Shown: piece by piece, positions 30,586 through 38,953 of the stretch | How the letters are laid out: each line of letters starts with the position of its first letter | Position numbering within the stretch: position 1 is the first letter of the stretch | Source: Helochares maculicollis | Lineage: Eukaryota > Arthropoda > Insecta > Coleoptera > Hydrophilidae | DNA: 38,979 nt | NCBI GenBank assembly: GCA_033557835.1 | Contig: JAWQRO010000438.1 | Location: 1 to 38,979, forward strand | Direction: 5' to 3' | Notes under the pieces: model-generated | What the model was told of the DNA's origin: nothing | Seen by the model: only the letters and a program-made list of their open reading frames with translations | Databases searched by the model: none | Translations under genes and position numbers: made by a program

Positions 30586-33500
30586 CTGAGATGCCGTAAG
30601 TATGCAAAAATCAGGATTACTAATTCTCACATAGGGTCTTGGTTGAGTATTTAATATTTACCATCAAAATACGTTTGAGCTTCGGTAATTAAAAACCTTA
30701 CCTTATAGGGGGTAGTCTCTCTAAACTCAGCTGCATAGGAGAGAGCCTTGGAGAAGCCTTCAGGCTCAAGAGAGGAGCCGCCATGTCCTGGATTGTAAAT
30801 TCCCTCATTTTTGCGTTATTTGGCATTAACTGCTGAGGCAGGGATGAGAAATTCATGAACTTGGTTCTTGTGAAGATGCTTGTTTGCGATATACCAGACT
30901 GAAATTCAATTTAAACAATAGGGTAAGCGTCACGCTTCAGAAACTCCATTTCTGTAAAAGGCTGGAGAAGCACTCACACTTTCAGACATTTGTTCCTCTT
31001 CAAGCCGCATCAAGGCCCCTAGTGATTGAATGGTGGCCTCACTTTGCACTTCCGACATAAGACTAACTTCACTTCCGACACTTATAGCTTCAGAAAATTC
31101 AGAAACGCTATCGCTGGCTTCTTCTTCCAAAAGTATTGATTTGCTATCCTTCGATGTCTCCTTTCCTTTGGGCAACACTTCCATCTAAACAAAAATGTCT
31201 TATATAATGCAAATTCATGTGAGTCTAAACCAACCATATTAATTCACAAAAACATGTGTTGGAGCATACATTTTGAGTCTTGCCTGAACCGCCGTACAAG
31301 CCAGTTAGCAAAAATTTAAACAAAGTGCCCTTTTCCTTAGAGGCAAGGGATGGAAATGACGAAAAGATATCCCATTCTATTTACTCTACTAACTGAATAA
31401 TTACATGCGCAATACATGTGGACTCCTGATGAATATTGGACGAATACTCGCTTCCATTTAGAATGGTCTAGTGATCAGTCAAAGCTAATTGCTGGTCTAC
31501 TTACCATTGATCAAAAAAGGCCAATCAAATCCAAACTAAAGAAAATTGCAAAGATAGATTTTAAAACAGAATTCAAACGCAAGTTCCTCAAAATAAATTG
31601 ACAAACTTATGAATATAGAATTGTTATAAAATACTACACTGATCTCACGATTGAAGATCATTCTTGCCAAAATTATCGCGGCCAATTACTATCAATCCTT
31701 TTAAAATATATCCCGATGTCTTTAATAAATCAAGAATTAAAAGCAGAACTAACAGATCTTAATTAACCAATTCTAAGCCTTGTCGTCATATACAGTAATA
31801 TTAATCAACATCGATGAGGCTAAAAATAATTATGGAGTTTTGAAGAAATTCAATGACATTGATTTAAGGAATATGGACATACCAAGAACTATTGCTAAGC
31901 TAAGCCCAGATATGTAGGTTCGAAGATTCTTTAGTTGGGTAGAGTAGCATAAGTATGAGAGCAGTCGCCGGCGAAACAGTAGGACGACATGTCACATAAG
32001 CTCTTTTTCTGCCCTTTCCAAAATTAATAGTCATCATTAGTTTTATGGAGCAAACGGCTCCGTCAACCAACACATCCCTAGCTTTCTGGAACACCAAGAA
32101 ACGATTGACCATACTGCAGACCATAATTGCAGTGTTATAGGCTTGCTTAAAAAATATAGATCTTTCAATTTATAATTGAAACTGAAAAGATAGGTTTAAT
32201 CTCTAAACTAAACTAAAGAAAAGATACCACCTATTTTATTACATAACGCTCGGAATCATCAAGATCTCAATCGAATTGCAAAGACAGATTTTGAAATAGG
32301 AAACAAGAACAATCTCCTCAAAATAATGATGATCATATAACATACCATCGATGACAAAAATAAAGATATTCTAGAAACATCCCAGCTGTGGAAAATGCCT
32401 CGAAGATCACATCTGTGTAGTATTCAATACTAGAGCTCAAACGCGACAACTGCAAAGGAGACCACTCTGCAAGCTGTGAGGGATGCTCACGTCAAAAATA
32501 GCTTCTTCAGGAACATTCAGCCATAGGCAAGAACAATTTCCTCAACCCTCACCAAAGTCACAAAGGCACAATATCGTAACCAACAAATATAATGCTGGAA
32601 ATACTAAAACAAATCAAACATAGAACCGCCAAGATAACTTTTTCGCAATGATAAACCAATTGATGAAACCACTATTATTTCAAATAAAACCTTTCCTCTG
32701 AACTCTTATCTCTTCCCTTCTCAATGGATAACTTTTCACCTTTTTGGAACTACAATAGACCATAGGGGTATAAGCTAAGTAAATTGGCTCCAGAAAGATA
32801 TTTAGATGACACTTTGAGGATCGATAGGTACTAATAAAATAATAAAATCCTGAGAGTTGCAAATCCTTAACTCAAACGGCTTCTGAGAAAAAGTTAAATA
32901 TCTAAAAATCAGATACTATAGTTTTTTCTCAGGATTGACTTAATCGATTGGTCTAATTTTTTAATTTATCTTTAGGGCTGAGAGTGGCTTCTAGAACAAA
33001 AATTAAGAGCTGCACAGTGCCACAAGAGCCCGGAAAAAAGAATTATTTTATTTTTTATTTCAATTTTAACTCTGATGTGTTTGAATTGGGAAACTTTTTT
33101 TCGAATCTTTACCTTTTTTGCCGACATTTTTATGTGTTTTCTAAAGTTTTAAAAACGCTATTCCATATTAAAATAACACAAAAGTCATTTTAGGTCAAAA
33201 TAATCGATTGTTTTAAATATTTAGACATATAAATCCACAAATCCACTTGCTCACTTTATTTCTATTGAGCAACTTTCTATATTTACTGGTATAAGACGAG
33301 AAAAGAAGTGACGTACTGGTAAGTCAAATAAGTTAACATCAGCGACTTATCATTTAGAAAATGAGCATTTAGTTTCAAAATATTGTGATCAAAGGATCAT
33401 TCGAAAAATATGTATTGCCTCGTTACCTTTGTATTCGAATAATTCATTACCAATATTAAAACGTAGGTACCCTGACCGTAATGATGCGCTTTTTTTACAT

Positions 33501-36500
33501 TCCCGTATTATTATACGAAGTATAGTAAAGGGAAGGCATTGGAATCATGAAAAAGTTCGACCTCGAGATTTTGACGTATCTCCACGTTTTGAGTGCCCTT
33601 GAATCCATTTTAAAAATTTTTGGCATGTTATCTGTGTATGTAAATACGATAGTGGTCATAACGTTTGAGGTGAAGCGATGAAATTTGGTATGCGGCTATT
33701 ATTGCAAAAACTTAGATCTGTATCAACTTTTGAGGCATGTAGGACCATCGGAAGTACCCGTTTTCCAACACAGTTATGAAAATTTTCCAAGTAAAGTAGT
33801 CTTTAAAATTAAGCTATCGGAATGAAACTTTGTGCACATCATTAATATCGCAAAAAAACTGACAGATACAAATTTTCAACATGATCGGAACACCGAAAGA
33901 GCTATTTCCTACACAGCTTAGACATTTTCTCAAGTAAACTAAACATTTAAATAGAACTATTGACTTGAAAAATGATACATGCTTAAAAAACTCTAAAAAA
34001 TCCTTTTACATGTTTTAAGGTGAAAGAACCACTAGAAAAGGACTTTTTATCAAAAACTTTTATAACAAAATTGCAAGTTTTTAACAATATTTTCGGCTAA
34101 GACGCAGCAGAATGAAGAATTACCGGGATGTAACACACTTATGCATAGTTTTAATTTAATGATCGCGCCAAAAATTAGCGAAAATGGTCAAATTAAAAAG
34201 TTAACTATCCTCATTTAATATTACGGTATCATATGTCAAATGCAAGCAAACTTAATGGCTCAGCCGTCAAAACACCTGCTTCCTAACGTCAAGATCCGGC
34301 GTACGAATCTGGCCACGCCAAATTTTACTTTTTTTGTTACAATTTATTTTGAACCAAATTTTCAATTCTGACGGATATAAAATAATTAATAATGTAAAAT
34401 TCATTTACAACAAAGGAAAAATAAGCGTTGTTATAAAATTACTAGCGAACAAACTATTAAATTTGAAAAATAAAATTGGTTTAAAAACATTTGACAAACG
34501 ATAGCTGAGATTTTGCATGCCTATGGAAACTTGCAATTTTTACGGAACATTTTTGGCTGGCATTCTAAGTAATACATTTATGTATAGTTTCAGCGCGAAA
34601 TTATGAAAATTGAAACTTGTTTTTATTTTTGCATCGCATATAGATGTTAATTGCAAGTACTTGTTTGCAATACAAATATTAATACGGGAATTTTAAGAGA
34701 AGAGACTGCAGGTTTTTTGATTTGCGATAGAACACTAGTTGAGGAAGTAAAAACAAAATGACGAGAAATGAAAAAACTTCCCTTTGAGACAACCTCTTCT
34801 TCTGACTTCTCAAATAATTTTCCAAAGATAGCCGAAAAAGACTTGAAACTTTTATTTACTGGCTCATCAATGCAAACAAGTTGTATAATATTTAGCAGAG
34901 ATGATAGACGAATCAGATAATGTCACTATTCAGTTTCTCAGATAAAAAATATCTTGAAGGCTCAAATACAATCTCGTCATATCGCTAGAAAAGTTTACAG
35001 ATGTTTTATTGAGTGTCAACCAAAGACGATTGGGATTAGTGGAATATCACGATATTGCTGTGAATATGCAAACGGGCTTAGGACCATTGGTTGCTACACG
35101 TTGCTAGAATAAACTATATATATATAACTCGGACGATATTTGTCTAGACCTAGACCAGTTGCGATACAAAACACTTTTTTATTAAAGACAATATTGCTAC
35201 CATGATTTATGAAAATAGCGACGAGGATTAACCACAATTATTAATGATAAATAAAGATTTAAACATTTATAATAAAATAATTTCTTTTTCTAAAAGCTCA
35301 ATCAATTCTGAGAAAAAAATTATTTTCTGAGTTTTAGATATCTGCTTTTTAGAAACCGAAAGTTAAACATCTGAAACTCTCAGGATGTTACTAGTTCATT
35401 AATATCTGCGGATCCTCAAAATATCTCTTTGAACAAACTAGAGCTAGATAATATTTAGATGAACAACTCATGAAGTTTGGGGAGAGACTTAAACCGTTCT
35501 ACTCGTTATAAACTGATTTGTAACACGTTAACCTAAGCATTTATAACAAAAGACTATTGATTTGGTCTAATATAATAATAATAATAACAAAAACATAAAT
35601 TTTGACACAAATACTTACAGTATTTGCAGCCCATGTATCAGGAACTGCAGGCACAGCAGCATCGTCAGGCATCCAATCAGGATGGCCCGTATAGTAAGGC
35701 CTACCGGGATCGTGCATGTAATAATTTAAATTTAATATTTTCAATATGGCCATGTGGGCGCAGTGTACAACGAACTTTATGCTCTGCTTCTCCAAATATT
35801 TTTCATAGCATTTGTCTAAAATATGATTGACGAGTTGCTCCCTGACGGCCAAGATGATGCAGTCCCGCTCCTCTTCCTCCTCGAGTTTCTTTCTATAATA
35901 GAAGAAAATATTTCTTAATTACCTAATAAACCGAACCAACAAGGCACTGGACCAATAAAATGTATTTTAATTATTAACGATTGCAGTTAGCCTAAAGAAT
36001 TATAGCCATCCGAGGGCAAAACCGAGATTAATATCAATTCCATTATAATAATTTATTACATTATATTCACATCCATTATAAACGAACGAAAAATTATGTT
36101 TCATTAACCAAACGGATGGGGTGGGGGGATATAAAAAGAAGGCAATAAAACGTAGATCACGCACAATTTCATTCCATTAGTGATGGTGATATATGAAGTA
36201 GTAAAAAAAACGATATCTGGCATTGTATAATGAGATTTCTACTATAAAAAGACACTCCTCCGTTCCGTTTGATTCGCTTTAATAATGATTTGGCCGTCTT
36301 TTAATATTTAAAGAGCGCCGACAAAGCAAAAAGTTACTTCTAAATTGCGCTGTCTATGACCTAACGCAATTTCATATTCGAATTGCCGCCTTGGAAAACA
36401 ATCGAGGAGCGCTTTTGCTGAAATAATATTAATTTGTCTTGAAGCCAGAAAAAGCACCGATCTGAAATCATACTTTTTAATCTTAAGGCTCCGCTCAGCG

Positions 36501-36903
36501 TTGAACAATTTGATCTCAAAAAAATTATCTTCGACTTTAACTGCTTTCAGTGAAAGCTTTGAAGCACGATCGAAATCCAAAATAGTAGTAATTTTTGGCC
36601 AAACCGAAAGTAATGCACGCCTACTATTTAATATTCTAAAATTTTTCGTTGCATGATTGCTTTTATAAGCAACAACAAAAAGTAATAACAGTGCCCCATT
36701 TACCGCTTATACCAGGTATAGTAATCTAATATGATAAATGTATATAATTATCATCATCCATGTCTATGGGATCAGTGTTATTTATTAAGCGAAGTACTTA
36801 GTAATTGAATTGAACGTACTTACAATTTACTTTGTACATTATACATAATCTTGGTAGTACTAGATTTCCTACCCATTGCAATTTTAGACCGGCTTTGCTC
36901 CAT
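30555..36903 (-). CDS. C2orf81-like (DUF4639-type) conserved protein, split gene, 4-5 exons
   Basis: Joining 36903-36824, 35892-35619, 31184-30978, 30898-30702 and, tentatively, 30585-30555 gives one open frame of 789 bp (262 codons plus stop). All junctions are GT/AG with fitting phases. Residues 1-26 are basic; about 28-118 form the conserved core, starting with an acidic KKLEEEEERD stretch and including YLEKQSIKF, HAxMAILKI-type residues, DPGRP, DWMPDD and PDTWAANT. Residues 119-187 are acidic and Ser/Glu-rich; 188-252 are Pro/Leu/Ser-rich. From memory, the human C2orf81 core has the same order: Y-x-x-Q-x-I-x-F, D-x-G, D-x-x-W, D-S-W-A, then a V-L motif. Function is unknown in any species I know of, so none is assigned. 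An in-frame TGA at 36912-36910, 9 bp before the ATG, supports the chosen start. The vertebrate protein is much longer, so this is either a short version or lacks more 3' exons. Confidence 0.7.
30702..30898 (-). CDS. Exon 4 of the C2orf81-like gene
   Basis: The acceptor TTGAATTTCAG lies directly upstream of 30898, only 79 bp after the exon 3 donor, a typical short insect intron. In phase 0 the 197 bp are open: SGISQTSIFTRTKFMNFSSL, PQQLMPNNAKMREFTIQDMA and APLLSLKASPRLSPMQLSLE, ending RLPPI. The exon ends CCTATAAG before GTAAGG (GT at 30701-30700), leaving a split codon AG-N. The donor, the acceptor and phase agreement on the exon 3 side make this convincing. Confidence 0.7.
30978..31184 (-). 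CDS. Exon 3 of the C2orf81-like gene, acidic Ser/Glu-rich
   Basis: The acceptor ATTTTTGTTTAG abuts ATGGAAGTG at 31184. The frame (phase 0) continues exon 2 exactly, giving ...WAANT-MEVLPKGKET, where C2orf81 also has a V-L pair after its W-A motif. The exon ends GAAAGT before the donor GTGAGTGC (GT at 30977-30976). If unspliced, the frame would stop at a TGA at 30932-30930; splicing is preferred because exon 4 continues in phase. The 69 codons are rich in Ser and Glu (SDSVSEFSEAISVGSEVSLM), so the segment is probably disordered. Confidence 0.7.
31416..31766 (+). pseudogene. Unrecognised decayed coding repeat R3, in intron 2
   Basis: The plus-strand frame is open for 61 codons from 31416 and, after a TGA at 31599-31601, for 54 more to a TAA at 31764-31766. 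Its peptides (EYWTNTRFHLEWSSDQSKLI, IAKIDFKTEFKRKFLKIN, then EYRIVIKYYTDLTIEDHSCQ and LLSILLKYIPMSLINQELKA) look like real protein, but I do not recognise the family. IAKIDF-K-LKI recurs at about 32270-32330 as IAKTDFEIGNKNNLLKI. The piece is therefore probably an old transposon or duplicated gene scrap, lying antisense to the host gene. Confidence 0.4.
31767..32600 (+). repeat. Further R3-related fragments in intron 2
   Basis: FNDIDLRNMDIPRTIAKLSP (about 31850-31910, with frame shifts) matches a fragment at about 24990-25055. About 32270-32420 repeats IAKTDF and a TGCCTCGAAGATC motif similar to GTCTCGAAGATCTGG at about 25060. Many stops are present. The minus-strand frame 31900-32124 overlaps this and is not supported on its own. 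Confidence 0.4.
32601..33480. other. Intron 2 sequence, nothing recognised
   Basis: AT-rich, with no exon signals in phase with the host gene and no nameable repeat. Confidence 0.35.
33490..34700 (+). repeat. Repeat family R2, long copy B, in intron 2
   Basis: It begins TTCCCGTATTATTATACGAA (hairpin arm) with GTATAGTAAAGGGAAGG as the other arm. It then runs through GACCTCGAGATTTTGACG, CGTTTGAGGTGAAGCGATGA and GGACCATCGGAAGTACCCG to a tRNA-like segment at 34254-34319. After that follow TTTATTTTGAACCAAATTTT, TTCTGACGG and TAAAATAATTAATAATGTAA, and it ends near GCAATACAAATATTAA at about 34682. Every landmark has its counterpart in copy A in the same order. It contains no intact frame. Confidence 0.8.
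34254..34319 (+). other. tRNA-Arg(CCT)-like segment inside R2 copy B
   Basis: TGGCTCAGCCG (34256-34266) matches the RNA polymerase III A box, then come AAAACACCTGC, the loop TTCCTAA, and GGCGTACGAATCTGG (34298-34312), close to a B box, ending GGCCACGCC. Copy A has the same plan with independent changes. Stems are imperfect, so it is not a functional tRNA. Confidence 0.6.
34819..35190 (+). pseudogene. Fragment of transposon-derived protein with SWIM-like zinc-finger region, in intron 2
   Basis: The plus strand, with at least two frame changes, reads FPKIAEKDLKLLFTGS, YLAEMIDESDNVTIQFLR, ILKAQIQSRHIARKVYRCFI and ECQPKTIGISGISRYCCEYA, then NGLRTIGCYTLLE and RYLSRPRPVAIQNTFLLK. This order recalls proteins found in many copies in insect and cnidarian genomes, which carry a C-x-C ... 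G-C-C-x-H (SWIM-type) cluster next to a DDE-type transposase region. Here the second Cys of C-x-C is Tyr and the final Cys-x-His is lost, so the finger is dead. No transposase core is seen upstream. It is antisense to the host gene. Confidence 0.6.
35191..35610. other. Intron 2 sequence near exon 2, nothing recognised
   Basis: AT-rich, with a short (TAA)n run at about 35571-35588, close to the exon 2 donor. Confidence 0.4.
35619..35892 (-). CDS. Exon 2 of the C2orf81-like gene, conserved core
   Basis: The acceptor is TTTTCTTCTATTATAG, just upstream of 35892; the first base (A) completes the Leu codon begun in exon 1. The 274-bp exon is open throughout and ends ...GCAAATACT before GTAAGTATT (GT at 35618-35617), phase 0. 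It carries all the residues that recall C2orf81: VREQLVNHILDKCYEKYLEK, QSIKF, DPGRPYYTGHPDWMPDD and VPDTWAANT. Codon use is balanced and the GC content is higher than in the flanking introns. Confidence 0.8.
35893..36823 (-). other. Intron 1 of the C2orf81-like gene
   Basis: It is bounded by GTAAGTACG (36823) and TTCTATTATAG (35893). It contains a minus-strand stretch open for about 130 codons with no ATG (about 36712-36308) that I do not regard as a gene. It also has two TATA-like motifs on the plus strand (GATATAAAAAG at about 36129 and CTATAAAAAG at about 36242). Confidence 0.6.
36824..36903 (-). CDS. Exon 1 of the C2orf81-like gene
   Basis: It begins AAAATGG (a good start context for insects) and encodes MEQSRSKIAMGRKSSTTKIM and six more residues. 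It ends ...AAATT before the donor GTAAGTACG, with the GT at 36823-36822. The last codon is split after two bases (TT). Too short to show up as a long open frame by itself, it is supported by the strong donor and by the fit of its phase with exon 2. Confidence 0.7.
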
Positions 36904-37190
36904 TTTAAATCAGATTGGATCTGACAAATTGCAGCAATATTTAAACAATTGTGGTTATCTTATATTACCATAGTTTCTAAGGGTGCTAACATCTATAACC
37001 AGTCAGCGATAATCAACGCAGCGTCTTGGTTTTAAATGATACAGGGTTAGTAAATCTATTGGCATCATTTCCAAACAAATCTGGAGCGTTTCCACTCAAT
37101 ATTCTCCCTCTTTACATTCCTATAATTTGATCATTTTTGGTCTGCCGTTTCTGCTGTATCTATAACCAACATAGCGCTCAAAAGTTTAAG
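36904..37190 (-). promoter_or_regulatory. Presumed 5' flank of the C2orf81-like gene
   Basis: The sequence just upstream of the ATG on the minus strand has no clear TATA box. TTTGTCAGATCC, about 15-20 bp before the ATG, resembles an initiator (TCAGT-like). The call rests mainly on position. Confidence 0.25.
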
Positions 37191-37335
37191 CTGGAAGAAT
37201 CAAAGTTTATACACAGCTATTACACCCAAAATGATAAATCTGTATAAACTTTTGAGACATGAAACGTATCCGGAAGTACTTAGATAGTTTAATTTTTTTC
37301 AAGTAAACTAGTCGTTAAAATAGAGTTACTAAGTT
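37191..37335 (+). repeat. Repeat family R2, short middle fragment
   Basis: AAACTTTTGAGACATGAAAC, ATCCGGAAGTACTTAG, TTTTCAAGTAAACTAGTCGT and TAAAATAGAGTTACTAAGT follow the same order as about 33725-33830 in copy B. The GC-rich module follows about 90 bp further on. Confidence 0.6.
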
Positions 37336-37424
37336 GTAAATTTGTCACCTACTGGGGCACGGTTACTATATAATAATAATGATCAATTTCCTCAAAAATT
37401 GTAAGCGTTTTACATTTAAAGTAA

Positions 37425-38300
37425 AATAAGCTTCGCTTACTCGGGATTCGCTCGCTGCGCTCGCTCATCCCTCGTAGAGTGCAGTAAGGAATATCCGCGT
37501 TTAAAAGTTTATGGTATGTATAAAATATTAAGCAATTTAAATATATTATCATGTAAATACGTCAGTACTTTTAGGCTATATTTACAATTTTTACACACCT
37601 TAAGAATCTTTAAAAATATACAACTACGTAAACTTGGTATTTTTGTGAATTTTTATTTTTTTATTTTTTTATCACATAAGATAGAATCTGCAATCAAATC
37701 GACATAAATTTTCAACAGACTGTAAACATCGTCAATATTACACCCGTCAAAGAACATAATTTTTCTTATGCCCAAAATAATGCTAGATTTTTTGCATTTT
37801 CTAATTCAGTGATTTTCTTACAATTTTTAAATGAATTCTATTAAAACAAGATCAAGAGATACGAGATCAAATAGTTTTCGACTTTCATTATTTAACAAAA
37901 ATGCACAAAAATCTTTCAAGGTGTTTAGAAACCTACTTCTATCAACCGTTTTTAGTGGAAAATAGAATTTAATTAGAAAAATATGGTGCGTCTTTTAGTT
38001 TGTTTTTAATGGGTCTTTATTTTGGAAGGTTTATGCAAGCCGGAAGACTATATTTTGCGTAACTGAGTTGTTTGATATCGATTATTCAAGAATTTGACAA
38101 ATTTAAAAACTTTACCTAGTCTGCTCTGGACTAATTTAAATGCGGCTGTATCAACAATTTGCGTGTATATATTTAGTAAAGATAGTTAAATTAACGAGCA
38201 AATGGATTTAATCCAAAAATATTAAAATTGCATATAAACCAGTACAAACGTTGTAGACTAAATCTAAACAAGCCCTCGGAAAATAAAAATCCATTTAGAA
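37425..38300 (+). repeat. Direct duplication, first copy, with GC-rich module
   Basis: It starts with the module AATAAGCTTCGCTTACTCGG followed by GATTCGCTCGCTGCGCTCGC (about 37426-37472). Further in are ATGTAAATACGTCAGTAC, TTACAATTTTTACACACC, TTAAGAATC, TCAACAGACTGTAAACATCG and ATTACACCCGTCAAAGAACA. The same order recurs about 880-920 bp to the right. Confidence 0.8.
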
Positions 38301-38302
38301 CA

Positions 38303-38935
38303 GAATAAGCTTCGCTTAATCAGGATTCGCTCGCTTCGCTCGCTCATCTCTCTTGAAGCATGGATGCGTGTCATAGAATGATTACTCTCGTAAAGGTACG
38401 TTTAGAAATATTTAAAACGCTTAATATTTCATACATACTATAAAACTTTAAGCGTTTTAAATGTTACAATGTAAATTCGTCAGTGCTCTTAGGTTAGAGT
38501 GACAATTTTTACACATCTTAAGAATCGTTAAATACGTATAGAGCGAAACTTCGATCTGAGGGCACCCCTAAACTTGGAAATTCTGTGAATTTGAAAATAG
38601 TACTAGATAAGATAGGATCTGCAATCAAAATAATACAAATTTTCAATAGACTGTAACAATCGTGAATATTACACCCGTCAAAGAACATCATTTTTCTCAT
38701 GCCCAAAATAATGTCAGATTTTTTTATCATTGAGCCAGAGCTTTATTTTTAACGAATTTTTCAATGAATTCCATTAAATCAAGATTTTTGATGGAAACGC
38801 ACAAATATTTTTCATCGTTCATTATTTTATAAGATTACACAAAAAAAACTTTAAACTTGCTTAGAAACCTATAATAATATATAGTTTTCGCTGTTTTAGT
38901 AGAAAATATAAGTTTAATGTGAAACATAAGGGTTG
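38303..38935 (+). repeat. Direct duplication, second copy, with GC-rich module
   Basis: It starts AATAAGCTTCGCTTAATCAG followed by GATTCGCTCGCTTCGCTCGC. It repeats ATGTAAATTCGTCAGTGCTC, GACAATTTTTACACATC, TTAAGAATC, ATTACACCCGTCAAAGAACA and TTAGAAACCTA near the end. The copies have diverged by substitutions and small indels, so the duplication is not recent. The minus-strand frame 38518-38730 lies inside and is not a gene. Confidence 0.8.
38410..38462. repeat. Perfect 15-bp inverted repeat (hairpin)
   Basis: ATTTAAAACGCTTAA at 38410-38424 is the exact reverse complement of TTAAGCGTTTTAAAT at 38448-38462, with a 23-base loop. The first copy of the duplication has only a decayed version of this region. 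Confidence 0.85.
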
Positions 38936-38953
38936 TGTCTACACAATACTGTC

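Noticed and set aside
36129..36251. Plus-strand TATA-like motifs GATATAAAAAG and CTATAAAAAG
   Set aside because: AT-rich DNA gives many such matches; no plus-strand gene follows them.
36308..36712. About 130 codons open on the minus strand in intron 1
   Set aside because: It has no ATG (the 90-codon version starts at TTG) and no phase-compatible splice sites. Exons 1 and 2 already join in frame without it.
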